Assembly (NCBI RefSeq): GCF_000208925.1
Contig: NW_001914941.1
Location: 7,688 to 58,122, forward strand
DNA length: 50,435 nucleotides
Direction of reading: 5' to 3'
DNA from: Entamoeba histolytica HM-1:IMSS
Lineage: Eukaryota > Evosea > Mastigamoebida > Endamoebidae
Part shown: positions 10,884 to 21,866 of the stretch, in pieces
How positions within the stretch are numbered: position 1 is the stretch's first letter
How the letters are laid out: every line of letters starts with the position of its first letter
Translations under genes and position numbers: made by a program
The notes under the pieces: generated by a model
The model's database searches: none
What the model saw: only the letters and a program-made list of their open reading frames with translations
What the model was told of the DNA's origin: nothing

Positions 10884-13526
10884 ATGAAGAAAATATCTTC
10901 AACCTTTTTTTAAATTTCATTCTTTTTGTTTTATAAAAGAAAAAACTAAGTCCAAGTCTTAAAATTTTAATATTTTTTAATTAAAGATAAGAGACAATTT
11001 TATAAAACTATATAACTTCTTTAAGAAATATTTTTTTACTTTATTCATTAAAGTTAAACTCATCCTTTAGACTCACTTCTTTGGGACTTTTTTTATTCAT
11101 TTTCATAGAAATATTGTCTTACATATTCAATTAGAATTATTATTCTATACTTTTTGGATAATATGACAATGTCTTGGATTTGTTTGTGTGTATTTTACTT
11201 ATTCATCTTTCATCATTAACAATATCTCTAATACATTTTATTGTTGTAAATTTATTTATTATTGAAAATGAAATGATGCAGTTTATCATTTTTATTTAAT
11301 CTTCAATATCTTCAACATAAATGCATTATGAAATTACCCTTCTTTATTATAGTTTCATTAAATTATTGAAAACAAAGAGTTAGAGAGTGTGCATCAATGC
11401 TATACTTTTAAACAGAGGTTTAACTTTAGAATGAAAAGAAACTACTTGTTCATCTAATAATATATAAGAAATGTCATTGTTATTAATTGTGTTAAAATAT
11501 AATTAATATATTCTCAATTTGTTTAATATAAGAATAATAATTTAGTTGATGGTATATTCATTAGGATTGTGTTTCATCAATTCATTCATCTTTTTCCTTA
11601 TTTTATTTTTATACTTCATTCAAACAAAGAACTATTTTTATAAAATAGAATAGAATAAAAATTTCTAACATTACTACTCTTTTATCATTTATATTCTTTC
11701 TTCTTTCCATTTTATATTCAATATAAATTGTTGATTTATTTTCCTTTGCTGATTTTTCTCTTATTTTTATGTATGTTTTTCAAATATTTCATCAATAATA
11801 TTCTCCATTTGACTCTTCTCTTATTCTCTCTTTTGACTTTTATTTTGGTTTATTAATTTTAGTTTGGCGTTGGTATTAATTGACTTTTTCATGTATTTTT
11901 TATTTGTATTATTCATTTGAAGGTCTCATATTTTTTATTATCTATCAAATACTGCTTTTATTTTATATCTTATTATATCAATGAATATTCCTTTCTTCCA
12001 TTTATTATAATTTTTTCTAATATTGATTCGAATGTTGGTTACTCATAAATATATTTCAATTTGATATATTTGAATGAAATAAAAATATTATTCATTTTTA
12101 TTTTAATTATTTATTATTCTTTGTTTTTAATATTATAATATGATAGTTTAATCTTTTCTATTTTATTTTCTATGTGTTTCTTGTTATGTTATTTTCATTT
12201 TATTTGTTGTTTCTTTTTCAATTATCTTCATATATAGGTCTTTTATTTTGGCTATGTATTTTTATTTGTCTGTGTTTTATTTTCTTTATTTCTATTCGTT
12301 TTGTATAATTATAATTAAAGTCATTTGACTATAAATTAAAGTCATTATGAATTATTTGTTTTTTTTTTTAATATTTTATTCATGTAATTAAGTGGACAAG
12401 TATATTTATCTTATTTGTTGTTTTATTGTGCTTTGTGTTAATAATCAATTCATGTGTTATCATTGAACAATTCATTATTGTTTTCGTTCCATCCATCGAA
12501 TGTTGTTGTTTTGTTTCTGTTAATTCATATCCATCATTTCTATATACCATACTTTTGTTTCATGTTTTTTTTATTATTTCAATTTTTTGATATAATTCAA
12601 AAATGAATTATATAATTATTTCTGTTTTTTTCTCAGTGTATATTTATTTTGTCCTATTGTTTTGGTATTTTCATACCAGTCTCTGTTATATTCTACTTTC
12701 TTTGTTTATATTTATTCAATCACTTGTTTGTGAATATATAACTAATACAATGAGTGAAATGTTGATTTAAATTTAATTCATTTTGACTTTTTTATTTATT
12801 TCATTCTATTTATTTGACTATTTTATTTATGTATTTTCTATATTTTCACTCCTTCCTCATATATGTTATTTGTTTATTAAAACCATTATTCATTTCAGTT
12901 AGTCTGTTATGAATAGAAGTGTTAATAATATCTTTCTTTTCTTATTGAAAGTTATTTCCATTTGTCTATTCTTCTTTATTCTTATTATTTGTTATTTATT
13001 TCCTCTATTTTTATTTTCTTATTCTCATTCTTTTATTTATTTTCTCTTCATAATATCGTCTCTTTCATTTCTTCTTTTTGTTTTGTACTTCTTTATCATT
13101 TTTAATTCCTTTTATCTTTTATTGTTTTTGCTTCGTTTATTATCTTCGTTCCAAATCTTCTATTTTTTTTCTTTTCTACCTTCTTATTTTATATTTATCT
13201 TTTTTTATTTATTGTTTTTCTTAACCATTTCAATGAGGATATATCATTTTAATTATCAATATTCTTATTAGTCTTTGTGTCATTGTTAACATCACACTTA
13301 TCCTTCTTTCAAAAACGTCACTCTTCCATTTTGATAATTATTCAATTATAATTGTTTTGTGGTGTTTGTTTCTTAACAATAACATTTTCCTCTCTATTTG
13401 ACTGACAATCAAAATATCAAAATAAAATAACAAAAAAAAATTAAAATTAAAAAATAGAAGCATTTTTTGTTATACGAAAAAAATAGAATTGTTTTGAGCT
13501 TCTTTCATCATACGAGATTATTTTAC
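10884..13526. other. AT-rich gene desert (2.6 kb)
   Basis: I see no credible gene. From about 11,560 the plus strand is strongly T-rich and its complement A-rich, with Lys/Glu-like codon patterns broken by many stops. This resembles the A-rich degenerate stretches at 15.1 kb and 48.8-50 kb and may be a decayed coiled-coil or retroelement coding sequence. The one T-rich plus-strand open frame, at 12909-13271, is a run of hydrophobic codons and not convincing. Confidence 0.6.
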
Positions 13527-14555
13527 TTACCTATATGTTATGGTCATTTCCATTAACCGAGAGGGTAATCCCTTGTGAAGTAAAACTGGTGCGCAAGAAG
13601 ACCCTTTCATAGAAAATGTTGTGCTCTTTCCATTTCCAACGATATTTAACTTATTTGCAAAACACATTCTTTGTGTACACCTGTCAACGTCTAGACCAAC
13701 GTCTATTAATTCTCCTTTATAATAAAGATAATTCAATAGCGTTTGGTCATACCCCCATTGAAAAGTAAATTTAGGATCCATTTCTTGATTTAATTTTGTT
13801 AATAATTGAATCATTCTTGAAACACCTCCAATACCAAAACCTCCGTTTAAAGTAGGGGTGTTATACTGTGTTAGTTTGAATGCTTCATCTCTTCCGTAAA
13901 ACCACCACATCCAATAAAAGTGTAACTTTTGTCCTGTTGTTGAATGTCTAAAGCAGTCAGTAGGTGAAACACATTCACTCATCCACACTAAATCATTCAT
14001 CCCTATTGTTGCAAAAATGTCATTAAAATAAAAAACGTCACGAGTGTCTGACCATGCAACTCGGTCAATATCACTTTGGTGTTGTTTAAGATATTCTAAA
14101 CTCAATGGAATTCTTGCGTTAACACAATTCCATCCTTTTAAATATTGTTTTGGAGATGGAACCATAGTTACATTAAATTCAGTCATTAATTGTATAAAAT
14201 CTTGTGGCACGTCTCCCATAGTTAACATTACTAACGTAACTTTAGGTAATACTTTTCTTACCAAAGAAAAGGCAAACCTCATATCCTTCTTATTGTGTTT
14301 CCATTTTCTTGTATGTCCATAAGAAAATAGTATCACATCACGTTCTGTGGCTTTGGGGTATTTAAAGATATCTCCACACTCTCTCTCATAATTTAGTCCT
14401 GTGAGATTAAATCCTGTTATTGTTATATTTTGATGAGAATAACTCAGCGGTAAGGCGTTTAAGGTATAAGACTTTCCTGAACTATGGTTCATTACCATAA
14501 CACTCAAAACTATCACACAAACTATATGAGCAAAAGCAATGAATGTTAGCAACAT
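13527..14555 (-). CDS. Type II membrane glycosyltransferase-like protein, 342 aa
   Basis: The N-terminus (MLLTFIAFAHIVCVIVLSVMV) is a hydrophobic signal anchor, followed by a luminal region with several N-glycosylation sequons (NIT, NLT, NVT). The luminal domain contains WSDTRDVFYFND (near residue 168), resembling the DxD metal/nucleotide-sugar site of GT-A glycosyltransferases. It also has NGGFGIGG (near 237) and QWGYDQTLLNYLYY (near 268), where the Asp-Gln pair is common in such families. Six or more cysteines in the luminal part fit disulphides. The most likely role is adding sugars to glycoproteins or glycolipids in the ER or Golgi; donor and acceptor cannot be read. The assignment rests on architecture and short motifs, so a DxD-containing non-catalytic relative is possible. 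The start ATG gives the anchor at the very N-terminus. Confidence 0.75.
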   Translation of the reverse strand: MLLTFIAFAHIVCVIVLSVMVMNHSSGKSYTLNALPLSYSHQNITITGFNLTGLNYERECGDIFKYPKATERDVILFSYGHTRKWKHNKKDMRFAFSLVRKVLPKVTLVMLTMGDVPQDFIQLMTEFNVTMVPSPKQYLKGWNCVNARIPLSLEYLKQHQSDIDRVAWSDTRDVFYFNDIFATIGMNDLVWMSECVSPTDCFRHSTTGQKLHFYWMWWFYGRDEAFKLTQYNTPTLNGGFGIGGVSRMIQLLTKLNQEMDPKFTFQWGYDQTLLNYLYYKGELIDVGLDVDRCTQRMCFANKLNIVGNGKSTTFSMKGSSCAPVLLHKGLPSRLMEMTITYR

Positions 14556-14727
14556 TAATAAGCTGCTATTATAACTTTGTTCGATTTAGTTTGTTTTTTA
14601 TTCTTTTATCATTTAAATTTTTGTTTATTAAAACAACTATTTCAATACAGCTTTAATTCCCCAAAACTCAATACTTAAAGAAATAATTTTCAAAGATATA
14701 ATCCAAGATATAAAAATTTCAATACCC

Positions 14728-14835
14728 AATTTATTTAGATAAAAATATAATTATTATAATATTTTATTATTTTTTATTAGTATCTTTTTTTTTAATTCGT
14801 TTCTTTTTTATAGTTTTTTTATTTATTTGAATTTG
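14728..14835 (+). repeat. Dispersed repeat, copy A
   Basis: This 108-bp AT-rich segment recurs almost unchanged at 41100-41219. The second copy differs mainly by an insertion of about 12 bp after the T-run (GGTTTTTTATTT). Flanks differ on both sides: copy A continues into unrelated AT-rich DNA, copy B directly into a SINE-like element. Confidence 0.85.
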
Positions 14836-16692
14836 ATATGATTTTGACTCATTTTATATTGAAATTCATTATAAGAAGATGGAAAGAAAGAATATTTTGA
14901 ATGACATTGTAATTAATGTTATTATCATTGATTCTGAACAGTACTTATATTATTTCATTTCTGGACTATCATTTCATTCATTGTTAAATTAAGTCAAATA
15001 GATATAACGTAAAACAAAAATCCGATATAAATAATGATATGAATATTTAATATCATAGAAATAATTAAATGATGAAGAATCAATAATTAAGAAATAAAAG
15101 GAATATAAACTTAACAAAGGAATTGTTCGACGTTAATTAGATATAAAACAAAAATAAACAAAGAAGCAAAAGAGAATAAAAATAAGTAAAAATAAATGAG
15201 AAATGACTAAGAAATGAAAATAACAAATAAAAAGGTTAAAATAAAAAGAATAAGATAATAAATAGAGAAATAGATAATACATATTTGAAAATATCAATAA
15301 AACATATTATAAATTAATATTTAGTATTGATAAATTGTTTCAATGTATATGAAGAGAAAATGTTAATAAAATATATTCATCTGATTATAGAATCACAAAA
15401 CAATGAATATTATAATCATCAAAACATATGAAGATGAAATGTATTTGTGATGATGGTATTTTTATTCTGAATTTATAATACATTGTATAACATTTGATAC
15501 CTCATTTCTCAATAAATATTATAATTTATCTTTATATTCAATTTTTAATTGAACAATATTCAATTCATTTGTTATATTTATGATTCAATGTTAAATAAAA
15601 TCATTAAATAAATAATTAATAAACGAATTAATCTTTGTTATGATAATAATCATAAATTAGTAATAACAATGAATAATTTTGAATGATATATTGTTATTTC
15701 ATTATTTAATATATTTATTTATCATAGTACCAATATCATTATTCGTTATTATAACAATTATATTTTGTTCAATCAATTAATTTAATATTATTTGTTCAAT
15801 TAATAATAAAATCAGAATGAAAATATGAATTTAATTAATGAATCACATTCTCATCATTCATCAATTTAAAATGTAAATCATATTGAGTATGAAATAAACA
15901 AAAATGCATTTGAATATCAATAAATGTTGATGTTAATTTAATTGATACAATTATCGAATCGTTTGACAATTCTCAATTCAATAAACAATAAACTAAAAGA
16001 AAACAATGAAAATCACAACTAATCACATGAAAATATTATAAATACAATAGATTGAAATGACACTCATCAAATAAATTATTCATCTTTTAAACAGTCTATA
16101 TTTTGTACTGTCATAAATTATAATCAGAAAGATATGAGATGAAGTGTTGGATTAGAACACACAACAAGAATAAATAATGAAAATAAATGAAATGGTACCA
16201 TCTCATAAATTCAATAATTAACACCACATAAACAACAAAAATCAATAAATCACAACATGAAATAGAATAAATAAAAATTTAATTGATTTATAAATACTTT
16301 TTAATACACAACATCAAATAAACATACAAATAAAGAATAAATGATGAATAAATGATTATATTCATTTCATTTTGTTAATTAAGTGAAAAATGATAATAAT
16401 ATTGAGATAAAATAAAAGAATATAAAAGAATAATAGTAATGGCAAATGTATTTCTCTTCATTTAAATTAAATAAATCATTATCATTACAATATCTTTATT
16501 ATTTTATTATATAACACTGAACACACGCTAATTCATATACTAGTTATTATATAATTATTGTTTTTATAATTGTTAACAAAAATGAATAACACTTTTTTAA
16601 ATGATAAAAATAATGATTGACTTGATGTTAATAACGTGTATTAACTATTTAAACATCCATATTTTGAACTTATAAACATCAAATAAATTAAA
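14836..16692. other. AT-rich gene desert
   Basis: About 1.9 kb of DNA made mostly of short words such as ATTCATT, AATAAAT and ATTATTAT, with stops in all frames. An A-rich purine tract at about 15,130-15,300 resembles those near 48.9 and 49.8 kb. I see no gene or RNA. Confidence 0.55.
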
Positions 16693-17327
16693 ATGGAAGA
16701 ATTAATAAACAAGAACAACCAATTGATGATACTACTAAGAATTATCAATATTATTTAGGAAGTCTGAATAGAAAGAAACAAGAAGAAGAGAATTTGCAAA
16801 AATGAGAGGAATAGAAGAAATTCAACAAATAGAAGAATGGACAAATAGAAAAGTAGGAAATATACATTTGATTCTGATGTTGATGATTGGAATGTTAATA
16901 AATCAGTATTTGAAGAAAGAATAATGAATAAAGAACATATAATAATTATTATTGAAGATGAAGAAGGAAATAAATTTGGGGGATATGTTAATTCTCGAAT
17001 TAATAGAGTTGATGGTTTTATATATGATTCAAAAATCATTTGTATTGTCATTAAAATCACAAGGAAGAATGAAAAGAATGAAGAAATTCAATATTAAACA
17101 ACCGCAATTTTCATTTTGATTATTTAATCAATTAAATATTCGTTTGTTTTCATTTAGACATGATACTGGTATTTATAAAGAAAATGATAAAACACAATCA
17201 CATTGTAAACAACATTCATTTAAATATGAAGGAATATCAAAATGCACTTTGTGGAAAACAACATCCAAATCATTTCACACCAAAACGAATCATAGTAATT
17301 GAAATGATTCAATCTGAATTATTTTAA
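16693..17327 (+). pseudogene. TLDc-domain protein, degenerate
   Basis: Pieces of a TLDc-type domain can be read in shifting frames. DSDVDDWNVNKSVFEERI lies at about 16,870-16,923, followed by an IIIIIEDEEGNKFGGYVN strand pair. The frame is lost after about 17,030 (SKSFVLSLKSQGRMKR in the next frame). An in-frame TGA follows at 17117-17119. The C-terminal end NALCGKQHPNHFTPKR is readable from 17,241, with its own stop at 17325-17327. A Glu/Lys-rich stretch before the domain, with stops, fits the coiled coil that precedes TLDc in Entamoeba proteins. At least two frameshifts and one stop make it non-functional. The TLDc family is large in Entamoeba, so an expressed parent gene probably exists elsewhere. 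Confidence 0.8.
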
Positions 17328-17406
17328 ATAAAACCTAAAAATAAAAAAAGAGTGAATTGATAAAGTATTGAACAATACAATAATTAAATAAAGAGGAATT
17401 GAAAAA

Positions 17407-18357
17407 CTATTTCTTTTTTTCAGAGGCTGGTGATACTAACTCTCTAAATATAGGTAAATCACTTGTTTCTTTATCATTGTCTGGAGTGAGTGCATCAAAT
17501 GGAGAAACATGATTGAATTGATGAGACAAATTGTAGTGATGAGTACTAAACATCTCAGTTGTTGGAGATGATGATTGTGAGATATGACGTGCAGATGTAG
17601 GAGTAAAAAATAAAAGGTCAAGTTGTTGAGGAGAAAGAGAATTTGTGTATGACTTTGATGTACGATGAACTGGTTCTGAGGGAATATGTTTTTGTTTTGG
17701 AGATGTAATTTGAACGTATGATTGGTTCTGAGATGTATGAGGAAGAAGAGTAGAACTTTGACAATGTTTCTTTAATGTAGCCTTTTGTCTTCTATTTCTT
17801 TTTGATTCGATAGTTTCAGAGAATTCAACTACAATTAAATTCCCACACCACTCTTTTCCATTTTCCTTGTTAATTGCTTCAATTGCACTTTCCATTTGTT
17901 CATATTTCACAAAAGCAAACATTCCTTTAGAATTTTCAATAGTAGTAACTTTCTCAATATTTCCATAAACACTAAACTTTTGTCTGATCATATCTTCATT
18001 ATCGTTTTGTTGGTTAAGATTTGAAATGTAAATTGTCATTTTGTCAAGATCTCCTTCTTTAATTTGAGATGATTTAGCCCATTCAATTACCCAATTTCTT
18101 TTATGTGGGTCATTTCTATTTCTTTTAGGAGCTTCTTCAACACATAATTTGGCATCTTCATGAGTCATGAACTTTACAAATCCACATCCTTTAGGTCTTT
18201 GTGTTTCTGTATCAACCATCATTGAAATATCCTTCACAGGACCGAATTGTTCGCAGTATTGTTTAAGTTCTTCTTTTTTAATACTTCCCATACGAGCAAA
18301 GAATAACGTAGTAGTACAATTTACTTTAATAGCTTTTTCCAATGATTCTTTGCTCAT
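17407..18357 (-). CDS. Two-RRM RNA-binding protein, 316 aa
   Basis: RRM1 spans about residues 17-94, with RNP2-like TLFFARM and RNP1-like KGCGFVKF. RRM2 spans about 108-180, with RNP2 IYISNL and RNP1 KGMFAFVKY. The tail (about 185-316) is Ser/Thr/Gln/His-rich, low in structure, with several SP and TP sites that could be phosphorylated. The tandem RRM layout with a short basic linker recalls ELAV/CELF/NonO-type proteins, but no subfamily marker is visible. The likely role is binding mRNA for splicing, stability or translation. The frame is intact with no intron. A GTATTTAAA element on the same strand about 75 bp upstream of the ATG fits the Entamoeba TATA-like box. Confidence 0.88.
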   Translation of the reverse strand: MSKESLEKAIKVNCTTTLFFARMGSIKKEELKQYCEQFGPVKDISMMVDTETQRPKGCGFVKFMTHEDAKLCVEEAPKRNRNDPHKRNWVIEWAKSSQIKEGDLDKMTIYISNLNQQNDNEDMIRQKFSVYGNIEKVTTIENSKGMFAFVKYEQMESAIEAINKENGKEWCGNLIVVEFSETIESKRNRRQKATLKKHCQSSTLLPHTSQNQSYVQITSPKQKHIPSEPVHRTSKSYTNSLSPQQLDLLFFTPTSARHISQSSSPTTEMFSTHHYNLSHQFNHVSPFDALTPDNDKETSDLPIFRELVSPASEKKK

Positions 18358-18432
18358 TGAACTTAGCTGTATCTTTTTTTGGATTTATTTTACCTTTTTT
18401 TTGTGAGTAGAGAAGATATTATATTAAAATGG

Positions 18433-18441
18433 TTTAAATAC
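18433..18441 (-). promoter_or_regulatory. TATA-like element of the RRM gene
   Basis: The minus strand reads GTATTTAAA here. This matches the Entamoeba TATA-like core element (GTATTTAAA consensus) about 75 bp upstream of the ATG at 18357. Confidence 0.45.
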
Positions 18442-18760
18442 TATAATCTTATCTTTTGATTTTTTTATTTATATTCTTTTTTTAAAAAGAAAATAGACAT
18501 TTGATTGTCAAGTGGACTTTAAAAATAAAATAATTACAGAGACTAAAATATATTATTACGAAGTGATTCGTATTTAACTTTGTCAAAAAATAAGTAAATA
18601 ATAACAAAATTAAAAAAATTCTCAGACCCGTCTTAAACCATCATACTTTATTCAGATATATGCTGATTTATTGATCATCACTGACAATATATAAAATAGT
18701 TATGTAATTATTAATATTAATCATTTAATTATAAATAAATTGTGGGTGATTATAAAAATA

Positions 18761-18782
18761 AAAACTTATTAAAAAGTTAATA
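18761..18782. repeat. SINE target-site duplication, left copy
   Basis: This 22-bp direct repeat is identical to 19340-19361 and exactly brackets the SINE. It marks the insertion site. Confidence 0.9.
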
Positions 18783-19086
18783 TAAATAAAAATTAGTTAA
18801 TTAAGTATTAATAGAATTTTCATCTATTCTTCCTAGCTCAGGGGAGACTAATCCCATCCCTGAGCTTATTAAAAAAGAGTAATCTCTTTGTTTAACTTAT
18901 CATTTAGATTTTTCTTGCAAAATGAGGAAAGCACTTCTTTGCTTTATTTCTTCCTATTAAGGTTTTTCAAACCTCTTCTGCTTATTTCTTCTTTTTAAGC
19001 CTTTGTTTGTTTTCTGCCTTAATTTTAAGGAATTTCATTTTTCTTATTTTATGAATGGGAGAAGGAATCATTTTATTACTACTGTA

Positions 19087-19139
19087 TTACTTTGACTAAT
19101 CTTCTTTTTAGTCTTACTTTGACTAATCTTCTTTTAGTC
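19087..19139 (-). repeat. Internal tandem repeat of the SINE, 2 copies
   Basis: Two adjacent units, 19087-19113 (27 bp) and 19114-19139 (26 bp), share TTACTTTGACTAATCTTCTT and AGTC. They differ by one T. Copy number of such units varies among Entamoeba SINEs, which makes the locus a possible length polymorphism. Confidence 0.85.
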
Positions 19140-19269
19140 ATACCCACACTTCAGTAGATTCTTATATTACATCCATGTAATATTCTACTGTATTCTCTTG
19201 CTGCACCCTTTGCAGCATTCCCTAATACATTCCTAATTCAAATACACTGTCATAACCAGATAATAACTG

Positions 19270-19281
19270 GGAGAGTCGAAG
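19270..19281 (-). promoter_or_regulatory. Possible pol III B-box in the SINE 5' region
   Basis: The minus strand reads CTTCGACTCTCC, close to the tRNA B-box GGTTCGANTCC. An A-box-like TGGCACGTCTGA lies about 40 bp nearer the element 5' end. The same pair occurs in the element at 41219. The match is imperfect and internal pol III transcription is an inference. Confidence 0.4.
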
Positions 19282-19339
19282 AATGAATTTGTACTAGGGT
19301 TTATGTGTGGTGTTTCAGACGTGCCACCTTCGATCTCTC

Positions 19340-19361
19340 AAAACTTATTAAAAAGTTAATA
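19340..19361. repeat. SINE target-site duplication, right copy
   Basis: This is identical to 18761-18782 and directly abuts the SINE 5' end. It leaves 39 bp to the Rab start codon. Confidence 0.9.
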
Positions 19362-19400
19362 AAAATAAAAAATAAAAAATCTTAGTTTGTTTTATTTGTT

Positions 19401-20169
19401 ATGAAAGGAAGTATATACACATTCAAAGTTCTTGTTATTGGAGAGTCTTCTGTTGGTAAAACTGCCATTATGGAACGGTTCTGTGAAAACCAATTTAAAG
19501 GTGATTATATGTCAACAATTGGAATGGATTTTAATACAAAAACTATTTCAGTCAATGGACAAACCATTAAATTAAAGATTTGGGATACTGGTTTGTTGTC
19601 ATTCTACTAAACTTCAATGACCTTTTGTTTTTTTTTTGAGTCTTTAGTTTCTAAATAAAATCAACTCACCAAAAATAGCTGGACAAGAAAGATTTAGAAA
19701 CGTAACAACAAGTTATTATAGAGGAACTCAAGGATGTTTGGTTGTGTATGATGTTTGTAACAAAGGATCATTTGAAATGGTTTGTTCTTCTATTTATTCT
19801 TATGTGAGCTTGTCAATTAATAAGAAAAAAAGTGAGGATAGTTTGAAACGAAAAGACGTACTGATAAGTTAGTTAGATTATTGGATAGAAGAATATAAGA
19901 GAGAACAACCAAACTCAGAAATTGTTATTGTTGGAAATAAAATTGATTCAACTCAACGAGATGTTACTGATTCAATGAGTGAATCATATGCTCATTCAAG
20001 AAATTTAGTATCAATGACATGCTCTGCTTTAAATGGTACAGGAGTAAAAGAGGCATTTGAAAAACTTGCAAGTCAAATTTTAGCAAATAAATTATTAATG
20101 GATAGTTTACCTGAAACAACAGAAGCCAATTTGAATACAAAAGAAAAACAACAATCCTCATGTTGTTAA
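19401..20169 (+). CDS. Rab-family small GTPase, 195 aa, two introns
   Basis: Exons are 19401-19590, 19679-19779 and 19873-20169. The first junction splits the codon in WDTAGQERF and restores it exactly (ACT-G/CT-GGA); the second is in phase 0. All G-motifs are present: P-loop GESSVGKT (14-21), switch I Thr in STIGMDF, WDTAGQERF, NKID and the SA-type CSALNG. It ends in CC for double geranylgeranylation, so it acts on membranes as a vesicle-trafficking switch. The subfamily is not clear; the sequence IWDTAGQERFRNVTTSYY is typical of Rabs rather than Ras, Rho or Arf. An unspliced read of exon 1 would stop after 69 residues and lose the G-domain. The SINE just upstream probably replaces or modifies its promoter. 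Confidence 0.93.
19591..19678 (+). other. Rab gene intron 1
   Basis: An 88-bp intron with donor GTTTGT (19591-19596) and acceptor TAG (19676-19678). Removing it rebuilds the conserved WDTAGQE motif exactly. Confidence 0.93.
19780..19872 (+). other. Rab gene intron 2
   Basis: A 93-bp intron with donor GTTTGT (19780-19785) and acceptor TAG at 19870-19872. A second AG four bases later would break the frame, so the first is used. Confidence 0.88.
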
Positions 20170-20261
20170 TTTACCATATATTTTATTTATTTTAAGTACA
20201 TTTTACTTAAAGGGAATAATTAAGAAAAATAAAACAACAAAATTAATAAGAATGAATTAAA

Positions 20262-21454
20262 TCAATCATCATCCTCATTTTCTTTAGTTCTATGATCAGC
20301 ATAAAGTTTAACTTTTTGGAATTCAGGAGGAGGTATAAGTGAATTATAAAAGTCAGCTAGTTGTTGTAATTTTGAACGATCATTAAGTAACAGAGAATTA
20401 ATAAGTTGTTCTAATTTGTGAATATAATGGAAATTATGAAGAGAAAGTAATGTTGTTCCAGTTAATTCATGACATAATAATAAATGATGTATATATGCAC
20501 GGGATTGATTTGATTTACAAGAGAAACATTCACAACCATTCACACAAACATCATTGACTACATCTTTATAACAAGTATTATATAAGTCTATAGAAGTAAT
20601 ATTATTATTTTGATTGATTGATAAAGGGAAAACAAATGCTTGCCCATGAAGAGTAAACTCATTAATAGAATTTGTCCAAATAGAAACATTCATTAAAGCT
20701 GCTTGAATAATTTGAGAAAGATTAAATGAATATAATTTCACATACATTTTAATATTATTACATAAATCTTTTATATTTTGAATAAAATCTAATATTTTAT
20801 CTTTATCTTCAATATATTCACAATCAAATACAATTTCATGAATTCCAGTTTGAATTATATCTTTGACATACTGAATATCATCATCTAATCCAGTTAATCC
20901 AATAGATGCAATAATTTCAATTGTAAGACCTTTTTTTGTTTTTTCTTCAATCATTTCTTTTAATTTTTTTATAACAATTTGACGTTGTTGTTTCATCTTT
21001 TTACTTGTTTTTCTTTTCTCTAAAGGAGAATAACAAAACCCTTCAATTTTATCAAAACCACTTTGATTTGAAAAATTTATAACTTGTTGAATAGTTAATG
21101 GTCTATATCCACCTCTTGTTGTAATATTAAATTCTGCTTTAGTTAATTTATTACAACTATCATCAATTTTTTCTGTTAATGACATACTGAGAATATGATG
21201 ACTTTGTTCTGGCATCATAAAATATTTTTTATATCCCTTCCCATATTTTAATATAAATTCTTGTGCTTCATACCTACTAATAAATACTTTAATCCTTTTA
21301 TTTTTACTTATTCTTTAACAAACAAATCTCTATAACAAAATAAAAATGTATTAACTTCTTTTAAATATTTTTCATAATTATCAATTGTAACAAATGGAAT
21401 ACTCCCAACTTTTGTTGTTGAAATAATTTGAAATTGTGGTGTTGAAGTTGACAT
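20262..21454 (-). CDS. Queuine tRNA-ribosyltransferase accessory subunit (QTRT2-like), 381 aa, one intron
   Basis: Exon 1 is 21454-21324 and exon 2 is 21276-20262. The zinc site C-E-C-x2-C (C292, C294, C297) followed by H324 in SLHNFHY and the SRAYIHHLL segment are hallmarks of the TGT family, which exchanges guanine-34 for queuine in tRNA anticodons. The N-terminal segments (TKVGSIPFVT, and MMPEQS near residue 64) line up with the non-catalytic eukaryotic QTRT2 (QTRTD1) rather than QTRT1. I see no catalytic MPVGT-type motif, so it should act as the partner of a QTRT1 elsewhere in the genome. Without exon 1 the protein would lack its first 63 residues. The acidic tail (KENEDDD) is unusual. 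It is tail to tail with Rab, 92 bp apart. Confidence 0.87.
21277..21323 (-). other. Intron of the QTRT2-like gene, with tandem acceptors
   Basis: The donor GTTTGT is at 21323-21318. The acceptor is TAGTAG, so splicing may end at 21277 (47 bp) or 21274 (50 bp); both keep the frame. The products differ by one residue (Phe-Arg-Tyr versus Leu-Tyr at the junction). Confidence 0.85.
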
Positions 21455-21866
21455 AAATCAAATGTAAATATCTTTTTTTTATAAAAATCAAAAAGGGTTT
21501 TTTCATTTTAAATAGAAAAAAAATAACAAAAAATAATCTAATCTTCTTATTTTATCTAATCATTTTAAAAGAGTGAAATTTTCATTCAAAAATAGTATTT
21601 TTATTATTTATTTTAAATAAACATAATGTTAGAAATTAATTCCTTCCTATAAAAAATAATGAAAAGTCAACAAAGATTGAAAGGACAAAAATTTTAATTA
21701 AAATGAATTTTACTACTTAAACAAAAAAAGATCAATGATTCTTCCATTTGAGTAAAAGATAATAGTCATTTCTAATATTTAAAGAATAGTTAAAATACTA
21801 AAGATAATACTTACATTAGATATTGTTCAAAAGAAATAAAATGAAAATTACAAAAGGAACAATTAT
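21455..21866. other. Intergenic, no gene seen
   Basis: This 412-bp AT-rich spacer lies between the 3' end of the RapGAP gene and the start of the QTRT2-like gene, both on the minus strand. It must hold the QTRT2-like promoter. No gene is visible. Confidence 0.5.

Larger units (their letters stand above)
18783..19339 (-). mobile_element. SINE (EhSINE1-like), 557 bp, complete
   Basis: The element reads on the minus strand from 19339 (5' end, TGAGAGATCGAAGGTGGCAC) to 18783. Its last about 80 bp, including GGATTAGTCTCCCCTGAGC and TTCTATTAATACTTAATTAA, match the 3' end of the LINE at 47,178-47,235. This is the signature of a SINE mobilised by its partner LINE. It carries two 26-27-bp internal repeats at 19087-19139. 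The length of about 550 bp and internal repeats of this size fit what I recall of EhSINE1. Perfect 22-bp target-site duplications flank it, so the insertion is recent. The 5' end points at the Rab gene, whose start codon is 39 bp beyond the right duplication. Confidence 0.9.

Noticed and set aside
12909..13271. 120-codon hydrophobic plus-strand frame
   Set aside because: It is a run of TTT/TTA/TCT codons in T-rich DNA with no residue variety beyond Phe, Leu, Ile, Ser and Tyr. Its complement looks like a decayed A-rich repeat.
17143..17158. GTTTGTTTTCATTTAG as an intron in the TLDc relic
   Set aside because: Only 16 bp, far shorter than any of the seven introns here. The gene is already broken elsewhere.
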